From assembly GCA_037481615.1 (NCBI GenBank), contig JBBFLI010000005.1: a stretch of 64,000 nt of DNA. One strand, written 5' to 3'. Positions 25,546-34,849 of the stretch are shown one piece after another. The position numbers were made by a program, and so were the translations under genes. The stretch comes from SpSt-501 sp037481615 (GTDB taxonomy: Bacteria; Desulfobacterota; Desulfobacteria; Desulfobacterales; SpSt-501). The notes below the pieces were generated by a model that was not told the origin of the DNA, made no database searches, and saw nothing but the letters and a program-made list of their open reading frames with translations. Positions within the stretch are counted from its first letter, which is position 1. Every line of letters begins with the position of its first letter.

Positions 25546-27987
25546 ATGCGTATTCGAATGAGGCTTATCTCGGCGGCGGTGCTGATGGCTCTCGCGGCGG
25601 CGGGCTTTTCGGCGCGGGAGGAGTGGAACCGAACCCTCATCGTCCTCGAGGACGGTTCGGTCATCGTCGCCGAGCGCGTCTGGGAGGTGGGCGGCGATGT
25701 CTTCTACGAAAACGACAAGCAGGCCCATTTCATCTCCACGGCGGAGATCCGTTCGATCGCGAAACGGGGGATCGCCGAATCGGCCCTGGCAATCCTGGAG
25801 AAACAAAAGGCGCATCTCGCCCGCCTCCTGGATCGAATCAACCCCCCGGGGGGAGAGCCCCCGGAAAATCCGATCGGGCCTCCCGCCGTCCTCATGGCCG
25901 CCGCGGCGGCCTTCGGGCTGGTCCTTTTCGGGCTGCTTCAAAAAATTGTCTTCCGTCGCCGCAAGCAGGTGGCGGCCCCCAAAAACCCCGCCTCCCCTCC
26001 CGCCTCGTCGGCTTCCGGGGGACACATACCGGACCGTGCCGATGTGATCCGTTTTTTCCTCCAGCTCTATCGCCTGCAGATCGGCGCCCCGGCCTCCGCA
26101 CCCGCCGAGTTCCAGCAGCTGCAGCTTGCCGCAAACGGCATCCACCGCATCTACGAGCTGCGCATCCGCCAGGGGGCAGACTGGGTCCGCCGGCGCATGA
26201 CCATCGGGCCGATCGGCGAGGAGGGGGGAAGCAAGAGCACCTGCTACTTCGTCATTTTCGACCGCCACCTCGTGGTCAAAATCCCCCCCAAACCCATTCG
26301 CAACTTCGATGAATATGTCGCGGGGCTGAACAAGGAACGCCACATCGTCGAGCGGCTCTCCCCCCGGGAATGCATCGTGCCGCAGGTTTCGGTGATCCTC
26401 GGCATGGTGCCCAAGATCGCCTCCTGCCTCGAGGCGCCCGAGGAGGTCCGCGAGGAGACCTTCATCCAGTGGCTGCGGAAAAACCCGGAACACCAGGAAA
26501 CGCTCAAGATCGCAGGCTCCTTCGCCTACTTCATGGACCTCTCGCGGTACTATTTCCTGAGCCAGATTTTCGATCAGTTGCACGAGACGGGATCGCTTGT
26601 GCAGTCCGAGATCGCCACGCTGCCCGAATGGGTGCGGCAGCCGGAAAAATTCCGTGAGCGTTACGGGCCGGAAAACGAGGCCCTGGGGTTCGACATGCGC
26701 GAGCTTTTCCTGCGCTGCGAAGCCGACCTGGGGCAACTGGTCAAGCGCCAGGGCCTTGCCGCGGCGGCGTCCGCCTACCGGATCCAGGGCTGGATCGTCG
26801 AATACCTGGCCCGGGGGGGGATCTCCGCGGCGGAACACACCCCCGAAAGCCTTCGTTCAGCGGTCGCTGCGCTCCTGGGCGAGCATTTTCGGGAAAGCGG
26901 GGAAACGGTGCAACGCTACAAGGCGCTGATCGGTGAATTCGCCCGGCGCCTGGCCCTGGAACAGAACCGCACGGCGCTGGCCGGAATCGTCTCCCACTTG
27001 CTCGACCTTCTCGCCTGGCTCGACACCCGCGGGGTCGCCATGCGCGACCTCAAGCCGGACAATCTGCTGGTTGCAGGCGATCCGGCGAACTACCCGGCTT
27101 TTCTGCGCACGCCGGCCGATTACACGCTCGGCTTCATCGATGTCGAGACCGCGGTGCTGACGCGCAACGAGGGAAACGCCCCCATCCGGCAGCCTCTTCT
27201 GGGGGGCACCCCCTACTACGCCACCCCGGCGCACCTCTTCCCCAACCCGGTGTTGCAGGATCGCCTGCAGGACCTGTGCCAGGCGCTCCAGATCCAGGAC
27301 TGGCATGCGGTCCTGGTGATGATTTTCAAGGCCGTGACCGGCGAGTTGCTCTTCGAGCGCACGGCGCGGTTCTTCGCGGACACCAAGTCCCAGGTCATCG
27401 AGGCGCTCCAGCGCAAGGAGGATCTCCGATCGCGTTTCGATGAGGCAAGCCGCCTCTTCTGGCAGAGTGCTGCCGCCGAGTTCCGCGTGCGCATGCGGGT
27501 CTGCGAGCCGCTCCTGCAGCGGGTCGAGGCGGATCTCACGCCGGAGGCAAAATCGCTCTTGATCCGCGCCCTGAAACGGCAGGGGCCGCTCCTCGAGCGA
27601 AAGATCAAGAACCTCGTCGAAAACGAAAGCAGCCCCTTCGCCTCCGCGCAGGTTCGCGGGCAGCTTCTCGGATCCACCGCGAAGCGCCTATCCGGCCTGC
27701 TCCAAGAGCTCGAAGCCCGTCTGCCGGAGGCTCCGGACGGGCCGCTGAAGGAAAGACTCGACTTCCTGCGGCGTCTCCATGCCCTGAAGGCGCTCGGCGA
27801 GCGCAAAAGCGCCCTGCGCACGCTCCTCGAGAAAGAGGAGAACCCGCGGCTTTCGGCCTGGGATCTGCTCATCTTTCTCTTCAACAGCGTCTGGCTCACC
27901 CTCCACCGAGAAGACGGCTCCGCCTGGAGCCCGGAAGAGACCGCCCTCGACGGTCATGACGAGCTTTCGCTCGCCACCACGATCTGA
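25546..27987 (+). CDS. Divergent transmembrane protein kinase-like protein
   Basis: 813 residues. A signal/anchor helix (about 4-22) is followed by a small extracytoplasmic domain (about 22-110; TLIVLEDGSVIVAERVWEVG) and a second membrane helix (about 113-135). The large cytoplasmic part has weak kinase motifs: LVVKIPPK (about 243; candidate ATP-binding Lys), KERHIVERL (candidate helix-C Glu), MRDLKPDNLLVAG (about 499; HRD replaced by MRD but Asp and Asn kept) and FIDVETAV (DFG replaced by IDVE). About 250 residues lie between the Lys and the catalytic loop, far more than in ordinary kinases. It is likely a real but unusual Ser/Thr kinase. The open frame continues 200 codons upstream, but the ATG at 25546 begins the signal helix. 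Confidence 0.7.
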   Translation: MRIRMRLISAAVLMALAAAGFSAREEWNRTLIVLEDGSVIVAERVWEVGGDVFYENDKQAHFISTAEIRSIAKRGIAESALAILEKQKAHLARLLDRINPPGGEPPENPIGPPAVLMAAAAAFGLVLFGLLQKIVFRRRKQVAAPKNPASPPASSASGGHIPDRADVIRFFLQLYRLQIGAPASAPAEFQQLQLAANGIHRIYELRIRQGADWVRRRMTIGPIGEEGGSKSTCYFVIFDRHLVVKIPPKPIRNFDEYVAGLNKERHIVERLSPRECIVPQVSVILGMVPKIASCLEAPEEVREETFIQWLRKNPEHQETLKIAGSFAYFMDLSRYYFLSQIFDQLHETGSLVQSEIATLPEWVRQPEKFRERYGPENEALGFDMRELFLRCEADLGQLVKRQGLAAAASAYRIQGWIVEYLARGGISAAEHTPESLRSAVAALLGEHFRESGETVQRYKALIGEFARRLALEQNRTALAGIVSHLLDLLAWLDTRGVAMRDLKPDNLLVAGDPANYPAFLRTPADYTLGFIDVETAVLTRNEGNAPIRQPLLGGTPYYATPAHLFPNPVLQDRLQDLCQALQIQDWHAVLVMIFKAVTGELLFERTARFFADTKSQVIEALQRKEDLRSRFDEASRLFWQSAAAEFRVRMRVCEPLLQRVEADLTPEAKSLLIRALKRQGPLLERKIKNLVENESSPFASAQVRGQLLGSTAKRLSGLLQELEARLPEAPDGPLKERLDFLRRLHALKALGERKSALRTLLEKEENPRLSAWDLLIFLFNSVWLTLHREDGSAWSPEETALDGHDELSLATTI

Positions 27988-28070
27988 GCTTCAACGCGAA
28001 CAGGGCCGTTGACGGGAAGCGCCGTCCGGGGTAGGCTTCCCCCGCATTTTACGATCGAGAAAGCCTTGCC

Positions 28071-28682
28071 ATGGTCGCCGAGCAAGCCACGGCCGAAACG
28101 GTCCCCCGCGAGAAAGGACGATGGCTGCCGCGGCTCGCCCGCCAGGTGATCCTCCAGGCCTTCGGCAAGAGCCTCCCCGACCCCGAGCGCCGCCGGCTCG
28201 AGGCGTCTCTGCGGGATCCCGTCTTTTCCATCCGCGCCGGCACCTTCGTCACCCTGACCCGGGAGAGCAGGCTCCGCGGCTGCATCGGAAACCTCTCCCC
28301 CTGCGACACGATCCTCGAGGGGGTGCGGCGGAACGCCCTGCACGCCGCCTTCCATGACCCGCGTTTTTCCCCTCTATCGCTCGCGGAGCTCGATTCGACC
28401 CGTATCGAGGTGAGCGTCCTCTCCGTCCCGCAAAAGCTCGCCTTCCGCGACCCGCAGGAGTTGCTCGCCCGGCTCGTCCCGGGACGCGACGGGGTGGTCC
28501 TGAAACGCGGCTTCGCCTCGGCCACCTTCCTGCCCCAGGTCTGGGAGCAGCTTCCCCGGCCGGAAGACTTTCTCGGCCATCTCTGCCTGAAAGCCGGCCT
28601 GCCGCGCACGGCCTGGAAGGAGCCCGGCATCGAGGTCGAGACCTACCGCGTGCAGGTTTTCGAGGAAGAGCCCGGATCGTGA
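28071..28682 (+). CDS. AMMECR1-domain protein (AmmeMemoRadiSam system protein A)
   Basis: 203 residues. The hallmark LRGCIGNLSP (about residue 62) and DPRFSPLSLAEL are those of the AMMECR1 domain; KRGFASATFLPQVWEQL is also family-typical. In many genomes it accompanies a MEMO protein and a radical SAM enzyme, but neither partner is in this window. The function is unknown. The kinase gene ends 83 bases upstream on the same strand. Confidence 0.9.
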   Translation: MVAEQATAETVPREKGRWLPRLARQVILQAFGKSLPDPERRRLEASLRDPVFSIRAGTFVTLTRESRLRGCIGNLSPCDTILEGVRRNALHAAFHDPRFSPLSLAELDSTRIEVSVLSVPQKLAFRDPQELLARLVPGRDGVVLKRGFASATFLPQVWEQLPRPEDFLGHLCLKAGLPRTAWKEPGIEVETYRVQVFEEEPGS

Positions 28683-28726
28683 AAAAGACGCGGCCGGGGG
28701 GTCCGGGAAACCCCCGCCCCGGCCGC
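28682..28726 (-). terminator. Terminator for pilY1 (between convergent genes)
   Basis: A ten-base GC stem (GCGGCCGGGG with CCCCGGCCGC, 28690-28726) with internal secondary pairing. Read on the minus strand it is followed by GTCTTTTTC. It lies just after the pilY1 stop and overlaps the end of the AMMECR1 gene. Confidence 0.7.
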
Positions 28727-28742
28727 CGGAAGCCGCGAGAAC

Positions 28743-31700
28743 CTACTCGTGCTTCCAGGACTCGATGCGGATCCTCTTCTGCGGGAGGTTCACGAGGAAG
28801 GCGTTCAAGCCGGTGATGCTCTCGTTTCCGCCCACCACCCCCGTCAGTTGCGGGGAGGAGGTGGTGACGAAGACCGTGTCCTTGAAGAGCACCGGCTGCG
28901 AGCCCACACCCCGGCCGACGTAGACCCCCACCGGGACGACGAGTTTGCCGTCGATCAGCACCTTGTCGGCGTCGGTGAACTTGCCGTCGCCGTTCAGATC
29001 GAAGACCGGCTTCGTCGGCGGCAACCCCGTGCGGTAATCGAGGGCGAAGAGGTAGGTGTCCCCGCTGCCGCCGCAGGGGTCGACATCGGGCAGGAAGGTC
29101 GTGAAGAACACGGTCTCGCCCACGACGAGCGGCTTGGTGAAGACGCGCTCGCTGCCGCCGATCGTGGAGGGGCCGCCCCAGCCGGGCTGGCCGGCGAAGA
29201 GCTTCAAGGCCCAGGAGTTCTTGGCGGCGTTCGTTCCCTGGATCGTGCGCACGAAGCGGGTCACCCCGCCCACCGTCGCCGTCGTGAAGCGCGCCTCGAG
29301 GGAGGCGAGATCGGAGAGTTTCAAGGGGGTTTCGCGCGGGGTTTTCTGGTCCTTGACGCCGAAGAAATATTGCTGGAAGTTGCTGATCTTGTCGGCCGAG
29401 GTTTCGTAGCGGCCGGTTCCGTAATAGACCCAGAGCGTCTCCGGCTCGCTGCCGTAGGCGACGGTCGCCTTGCCGCGGATGGGGTTCACATCGGGGCTCG
29501 TGGGGTAGGGGTTGAACTTGAAGAGCTTCGAAACCGAAGGCTCCTGCCCCTTTCCGATCTGGTCGACGCGGAACATCGTACCGTAGAGATCGCCCACGTA
29601 GATGCAATCCTCCACGCGGTCGGTCGGGTTGAAATTCGCCGCGACCGGGCTGTTCGTGGCGTTGTTCGGCTGACCGGCTTCGACGAATTGGAGCACCCCG
29701 TTCACCTTGGCCGTGTGGCCGAGGTTGCCGTTCAACCCCTCGTTGTTCTGAAAGTCGCCTGCGGTGTTCGTGACATAGAGGGTCCCCGCCCCCCCCTCGT
29801 AGACGACGACCGAGACGACCTTGGCCGTGGCACCGCTGGTCGCGCCGGTGACCACCTCTCCCGGCACGAACGGGGCGGAGGCGATTTCCTTGTAGTCGAG
29901 CCTTCTGCGCTCGGAGATGAGCTTGACCTTGTTCTGGCCGTCCTTCCAGAGCGCGGCGCCGCTGTCCGCCTCGAGGCCGAAGAGATAGGCCTCCTTGGTG
30001 AACTGCTGGTTCGGGTTGTCGGCGTAACCCGAGCCGAAAAACACCCCCCAGGCGGCGGCGTTCGTCCCGTGGGCGACGCGCTCGATCAGCGCCTCGGACC
30101 AGCTCTGGCCGAGTTCCGTGTCGGTGAATTCCCAGAGAAAACGCGCCGGGTCGGGGTTCGCGGCGGCGGGGGAGTCGCCCGAGGTGACATCGAGCGCCGT
30201 GTAGGCGGTCCCGCCGCTTCGCTGGCCCACCACCAGGATCGTCCGCCACGATTTGCTCAGAGCGCCGAATGAGCCGTAGACATCGGCCACCTGGGGGGAG
30301 CCGTCGAGCAGATAACGGTGGCAGTAGGAGGTCGAACAGGGGTTGTAGGCCTCGCCCGTCGCCGCGTCGTTCAGCTTGGATTGCAGGCTGCGCGGCAGGA
30401 AGGCCCACTTCTCTTCGCCGTCATCGAGGCTGAAAGCGTGGAGCAAACCGTCGTTCGACCCCACGTAGGCCATCTTCGGCCGCGGATTGGTCACCGCATG
30501 GTGCCGCTTGAAGCTGCCGTAACCGTCGAAGGTGTAGAAATAGGGCGGCGGCCCGACGACGACCGGGGTCGAGTGGATGATGTCCCCGATCGGCTTGCAG
30601 AGGAAATTGTCGCCGGCAAGCGTATCTTCGGTGTAGGGGACGAGGGAGTTCGATGCATTCACCGTCCACACGCTGCGCTCGGCCTTGGGCGGCACCTTGT
30701 CGCTCGCCTTCCAGAGCTGACTGGCCCATCGTTTGGTCAACGGGTCCTTGGTGAGGGCCTGGAGGTCGCCTGTCCAGTTCGACGCGTTGAAGGAGGCGAG
30801 AAGCACCATGTCGCCCAAATCGGTCGAGGTGGTCGCCGCGGGCGCCGAGCCGTAGTAGACCGCCCCCTTCACGTTGTTCAGGATCGTGCGGAAGGCGTCC
30901 ATCAGGTCGTTTTTGTTCGTGGCGAGGTAAGGGATCGCATTGCCGGAGGCATCTTCGACGTGCATCGCGTAGAGGTTGTCGTCCGGATAGGCCTTGCCGC
31001 GCAGGTTCGCCGTCTCGGCGAAGGCGTAGATCTGCTCCTGCTCGCCCAGGGGCACGCCGAAACCCAGGCCCACGGCACTCACCCCGGCGTCGGCGAGCAG
31101 GTTCACCCGCTCGCGCACGTTCTCGTTGGTCGAGTCCACGTTCCCCTGGCCGTCGGTGATCTGGATGAGGAATTTCGGCTGGCAGCTGGCCTCCTGAAAA
31201 TACTCCCCGTATTCCATATCCGGGCGTTCACCCTTGAAATATTTGACTCCGGCCAGAAGCGAGGGTGAAAAGGGCGTGCTGGAATAGGTCTCCAGGCCGG
31301 CGACGACCGACTGGATCTTCGCCTGGTGCTCGGCCGTGTGCGGGCGGCAGCCGACATGGATTTTGGTGTAGTCGAGGCTGCTGACATAGCCCGCCGCATA
31401 ATAATTCGCCCAGGAGCCGAAACCCCAGGAGATGGCGTTGTCCTTGACGAGCTCGCTGATCACGGTTTTGGCGACGTCCACCTTTTTCTCGATCGTGACC
31501 CCGGTCCAGGGCTCCATCTCCCAGAGGACCTCGGCCGCCGTGCGCGGCCGCTGGGACTCGAAGAGCTGCGGCGTGGGGGCGGTCGTGAAGGTCGGGGAGT
31601 TGTCGCTCGCGTGGGCGCGGATCTTGACCGTGATCGGATCGGACAGGGTCTTGTAGGGGACGAACCGGATGCGCGCATCCTCGATCGTCGCCCCCTTGGG

Positions 31701-33701
31701 GATCGTCAGGCCGTCGAAGCGGACGGCTGCGCCGTAGCCGCTGCCGTTTTGCGCAATGCGCAGGCTCGAGCCGGTTGCGCGCCACGGGATGGCCGTGACC
31801 GCGTCGCCGTCGTCGGTCGAGCGCATCACCGCCGTTTCAAGCGTCCTGCTGCCGCCGCCGTCGTTGTAGGTCAGGGTGAAGACCGGCTTCGAGGGGTTGA
31901 AACCGTCGTAGGAGCGCGCCTCGCGGTATCCCGTCCCCGAGACATAGTCGAAAATGAAGGTGATGGCGTTCCCCGGCTGCCAGCCGTCGCGGTTGACGAT
32001 CTCCTGCACCACGGGGGCGAGATTGGGGGTCAGGGGCAGGACGTCGTTCTCGTCGACGAGGTCCACCTCCCAGGTCATCGAGCCCGAAAGATCCAGGAAA
32101 AGCATGACCGCCGGGCTGCTGATGTTCTGGGTGTAGAGCGGGATGTCGCCGCAGCGGATGGAGCCCTCCTTGAGGACATGGAGGCTTACGCGCACCGAAA
32201 CCTCGGTCGGTGTGGCGTTCGGGTCGCTGAAGGTGATGTAGGCCTCATAGGTCCCGGCCTTGAGCCCGCTCGTGTTGAAACTGACCGAGAAGTTCTGTTC
32301 CTCGCCAGGGCCGATCGTCCCCGTGGCGGCGCTCGGATGGAGGGTGATCCAGCTAGTCCCCTGGGGTGAGGTCAGGGTCATGGCGTAGTTTAGCGTCGAG
32401 CCGCCGTTGTTCATGAGAGCGAAAGCCTGGCTGTCGGCGGTACTGCCTTCGAAGCAGGTGCGTCCCAGTTCGCTCGAGGTCAGCTGCATCGCGGCCGGGT
32501 AGGAATAGCCCCCTCCGTCCACCTGGCCGAACTCGACATAGAGAACCGGTGCCTTGGCGGGGTCGCCGTCGTAGGTCCAGGCGTAACGGCTGATCGTGCC
32601 GCCCTGGGGGTAGAGATGGATGGCGATCGACTTGTTGCTGGTGTTCCATCCGGACTGACCGACGATTTCCTGAATGATGCCCTTGAGGTCCGGTGACGTG
32701 TAGACCTGGTCCGTCACCCACGCCGGGTGGCCGCCCCACTGAACGTAAGTGGCCGTCTTGGGTATCGCGGGGTTTGTGCAGCGATAGTAAGGCGTCAAGG
32801 GGTCGGTGGAGGAGCTGGAGGTCGAGTAGGTGGGCGGATTGAGCCTCTTCTCCCCCCGCAGCCGGAAATAACCCGTCTCCGCGGGCCGATCCTGTTTGGC
32901 GGTGAACTTGATCGCCGCATAGTTGATCGTCGCCCCCTCAGGGATATCGACGTTTTCGAATCGCAACCCCGGGTAAATGTAATTGCTCCCCCCCATCTTC
33001 AGGACCGCTCCGTTATTGGGGGTCGAAATGAATTGGTAGATGTCGTCGGTCGAGCGGGCGATCGGCACCTCGATGATGTTCGCCGTGTATTCGATCCGCA
33101 GCTTGGGCGCCTTGTTCGGGTCCGCATCCCACGAGAAGGCCCTTCGCAGAACGGAGCTGTTTCCGGTCAGGATGAAGACCATCGCGTTCCCCGAGGACCA
33201 GCCGGAGCGGTTGACGAGCTTCTGCACGAGATCCTTGATGTCCGCCGTCTGGTGGACCTGATCCACGGTCGACCAGGCATAATTCATTTGCCAGCCGATC
33301 GTCTGGGTGTAGGTCGGCCGCACATGGATGTTCCAGGGAAGAGCGGTAAACTCCGAGGGGTTGTCCGCCGCCTGGGCCTCGATCGTGAAGACCGTGTCCC
33401 CGGCGTCCACGGCGGCGGTCGTGAATTCGATGTAGGCTCTGATGATTCCCGCGTTCCGGGGAACCTGGATATTGGTGAAGCGCAGCCCCAGCTTGCGATA
33501 GGAGCCCCCGATATCGAGGGTCGTGTCGGTCAATTTGACGATGCCGAAGGGATCCTCTTCGGCGTCGTTGGCGCTCCCCGAGACCCGCACGTCGAGGGTT
33601 TTCTCGACCGCCAGCACCCGAGTCGGGCACAGAAGCGCAATGCCCAGAACGAGGATCAGAGCCGGGATCATTTCCCGATAGCCGACGGGTTTCGCCTTCA
33701 T
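28743..33701 (-). CDS. pilY1: PilY1-like type IV pilus tip adhesin/assembly protein
   Basis: 1652 residues from the ATG at 33701 (signal peptide about 10-30, cleaved near RVLAVEK). Two roughly 190-residue modules (about 30-430) share the motifs LGLRFTNIQVPR / PGLRFENVDIPE and INRSGWSSGNA-type stretches. They are followed by an Ig-like domain (about 440-550), then a VWA domain with MIDAS start FLDLSGSM (about 535) and later FLIQITDGQGN (about 847); between the two lie one and a half more copies of the repeat. The C-terminal half (about 1070-1640) is the PilY1 beta-propeller (YVGSNDGLLHAFSLDDGEE) with a calcium loop DLNGDGKFTDADK near 1570. PilY1 promotes pilus extension, adhesion and surface sensing. 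Single-gene unit behind a sigma-54 promoter. Confidence 0.92.
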   Translation of the reverse strand: MKAKPVGYREMIPALILVLGIALLCPTRVLAVEKTLDVRVSGSANDAEEDPFGIVKLTDTTLDIGGSYRKLGLRFTNIQVPRNAGIIRAYIEFTTAAVDAGDTVFTIEAQAADNPSEFTALPWNIHVRPTYTQTIGWQMNYAWSTVDQVHQTADIKDLVQKLVNRSGWSSGNAMVFILTGNSSVLRRAFSWDADPNKAPKLRIEYTANIIEVPIARSTDDIYQFISTPNNGAVLKMGGSNYIYPGLRFENVDIPEGATINYAAIKFTAKQDRPAETGYFRLRGEKRLNPPTYSTSSSSTDPLTPYYRCTNPAIPKTATYVQWGGHPAWVTDQVYTSPDLKGIIQEIVGQSGWNTSNKSIAIHLYPQGGTISRYAWTYDGDPAKAPVLYVEFGQVDGGGYSYPAAMQLTSSELGRTCFEGSTADSQAFALMNNGGSTLNYAMTLTSPQGTSWITLHPSAATGTIGPGEEQNFSVSFNTSGLKAGTYEAYITFSDPNATPTEVSVRVSLHVLKEGSIRCGDIPLYTQNISSPAVMLFLDLSGSMTWEVDLVDENDVLPLTPNLAPVVQEIVNRDGWQPGNAITFIFDYVSGTGYREARSYDGFNPSKPVFTLTYNDGGGSRTLETAVMRSTDDGDAVTAIPWRATGSSLRIAQNGSGYGAAVRFDGLTIPKGATIEDARIRFVPYKTLSDPITVKIRAHASDNSPTFTTAPTPQLFESQRPRTAAEVLWEMEPWTGVTIEKKVDVAKTVISELVKDNAISWGFGSWANYYAAGYVSSLDYTKIHVGCRPHTAEHQAKIQSVVAGLETYSSTPFSPSLLAGVKYFKGERPDMEYGEYFQEASCQPKFLIQITDGQGNVDSTNENVRERVNLLADAGVSAVGLGFGVPLGEQEQIYAFAETANLRGKAYPDDNLYAMHVEDASGNAIPYLATNKNDLMDAFRTILNNVKGAVYYGSAPAATTSTDLGDMVLLASFNASNWTGDLQALTKDPLTKRWASQLWKASDKVPPKAERSVWTVNASNSLVPYTEDTLAGDNFLCKPIGDIIHSTPVVVGPPPYFYTFDGYGSFKRHHAVTNPRPKMAYVGSNDGLLHAFSLDDGEEKWAFLPRSLQSKLNDAATGEAYNPCSTSYCHRYLLDGSPQVADVYGSFGALSKSWRTILVVGQRSGGTAYTALDVTSGDSPAAANPDPARFLWEFTDTELGQSWSEALIERVAHGTNAAAWGVFFGSGYADNPNQQFTKEAYLFGLEADSGAALWKDGQNKVKLISERRRLDYKEIASAPFVPGEVVTGATSGATAKVVSVVVYEGGAGTLYVTNTAGDFQNNEGLNGNLGHTAKVNGVLQFVEAGQPNNATNSPVAANFNPTDRVEDCIYVGDLYGTMFRVDQIGKGQEPSVSKLFKFNPYPTSPDVNPIRGKATVAYGSEPETLWVYYGTGRYETSADKISNFQQYFFGVKDQKTPRETPLKLSDLASLEARFTTATVGGVTRFVRTIQGTNAAKNSWALKLFAGQPGWGGPSTIGGSERVFTKPLVVGETVFFTTFLPDVDPCGGSGDTYLFALDYRTGLPPTKPVFDLNGDGKFTDADKVLIDGKLVVPVGVYVGRGVGSQPVLFKDTVFVTTSSPQLTGVVGGNESITGLNAFLVNLPQKRIRIESWKHE

Positions 33702-33749
33702 GTGGAAGCCCCCCTGCTGTGCACGATGGATAAACCCTCGCCACGGGTT

Positions 33750-33766
33750 AAGCAAAGAAAGTGCCA
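33750..33766 (-). promoter_or_regulatory. Sigma-54 (RpoN) promoter of pilY1
   Basis: On the minus strand the sequence reads TGGCAC, five bases (TTTCT), then TTGCTT. This is a full match to the -24/-12 consensus TGGCAC-N5-TTGCW. It lies 49 bases before the pilY1 ATG, which would give a short leader. RpoN control of pilus genes is well known (pilA). The activator site is not identified. Confidence 0.85.
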
Positions 33767-33949
33767 CTTTTGGGAGGCTTGACCAGGAGGCGTCAAAATA
33801 AAAACAACACTCCGTTTTTAAAGAGGATTCGAACACTCCCGCCTGGGGCTTCGATGTCGCGCCGCCGGTTCGCTTTCGGATCGGTAGGCCCAGGCGGGAA
33901 AAAGCTTTTGGGGTGGGTGTAAAAAAGTTTTAGAGCCGGGGACCCTGGC

Positions 33950-34336
33950 TCAAGGCGAGGCGGGAGGCTTTTGGCGGGGGTCGTCCGGGGCGGCTGTCTT
34001 CGCGGAAAGCATGCGCGAGATGCCCTCGAAGACCGCGCCGGGATGGATCTCGTAGGCGGCGGCCGCGGCTTCGCCCTGGAAACGCCCCGAAGGTTGCACT
34101 TCGAAACGCCGTCGCGCCGTCACCCTGCCGGTAACGGTTCCGAGGATGAAGATGTCGCGGACCTCGATTTCGGCTTCCACGATTCCCGACGGTCCGACGA
34201 CGAGATCGCCGTTCAGCCGCAAAGTGCCCTTGAGCCGTCCGTCCACGTGGAGGCTTTCCTCGCCGCTCACTTCCCCTTCAATCGCCAGCGAGCGGCTGAC
34301 GATCGAGGTGACGGTCGGATTCGGCTCGCCGGGCAT
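33950..34336 (-). CDS. Bactofilin
   Basis: 128 residues, a short bactofilin (DUF583). SIVSRSLAIEGEVSGEESLH, HVDGRLKGTLRLNGDLVVG and RVTARRRFEVQPSGRFQGE show the repeating six-residue beta-helix turns, and the tail is Pro/Ala-rich. Bactofilins polymerise on the inner membrane as a scaffold for cell shape, polar assembly or stalk growth. Its start is two codons from the stop of the second bactofilin upstream; the pair is probably one operon. Confidence 0.88.
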   Translation of the reverse strand: MPGEPNPTVTSIVSRSLAIEGEVSGEESLHVDGRLKGTLRLNGDLVVGPSGIVEAEIEVRDIFILGTVTGRVTARRRFEVQPSGRFQGEAAAAAYEIHPGAVFEGISRMLSAKTAAPDDPRQKPPASP

Positions 34337-34339
34337 CTT

Positions 34340-34741
34340 TCAGCTTTCCTTCCGGCCGGGCTCCTGCTTCATCACGACGCTGCCGTTCAGATGGGCCCCG
34401 TCGGCGACGGAGATCCGAGCGGCGTGAAGTTCACCGGCAACCACGGCACTTTTTTCGAGGTGGATCTTTTCCCGCGCGCTGATCTTGCCCTCGATCCGGC
34501 CGGCTGCGGCGATTGCCTGAGCGCGGATCTCGCCGCGGAGGTTCGCCGGGGGGGACACGACGAGCTCTCCGGCCAGGTCGACCTCGCCTTCGATCTTTCC
34601 CATGACGATCAGGCTTCCGCCGCCGGTGATCTTTCCCTGAACGGAGATCCGTGCACCGAGGAGCGAGGTCTCTGCCGCGGCCCGGTTTTCCTTCCGCGGA
34701 AGATGTCGGCCCGTCTTGTTTTTCGACGAGAAAAGTCCCAT
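34340..34741 (-). CDS. Bactofilin (second copy)
   Basis: 133 residues from the ATG at 34741, where MGLFSSKNK is the normal short positively charged N-terminus; a GGAG lies four bases ahead, closer than ideal. The beta-helix core ARISVQGKITGGGSLIVMGK and GKISAREKIHLEKSAVVAGE is clear. It is longer at the front than the downstream copy and probably co-assembles with it. The frame stays open to 34846, but that part reads through non-coding DNA. Confidence 0.88.
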   Translation of the reverse strand: MGLFSSKNKTGRHLPRKENRAAAETSLLGARISVQGKITGGGSLIVMGKIEGEVDLAGELVVSPPANLRGEIRAQAIAAAGRIEGKISAREKIHLEKSAVVAGELHAARISVADGAHLNGSVVMKQEPGRKES

Positions 34742-34849
34742 GGACTCCACGTCCCGGCCTGTGCTTGATTCTTGTTTCCTATCACGGTGCATCGGCCCTG
34801 GCAACCCGAAGCGGAGCCGCAGCCATGACAGAGGAGCGGTTTCCATGCT

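Noticed and set aside
28249..30408. 719-codon frame over pilY1 and the AMMECR1 gene
   Set aside because: Crosses a terminator and two convergent genes; composition is artefactual.
33702..33836. 45-codon extension of PilY1
   Set aside because: Runs through the sigma-54 promoter; the signal peptide begins at 33701.
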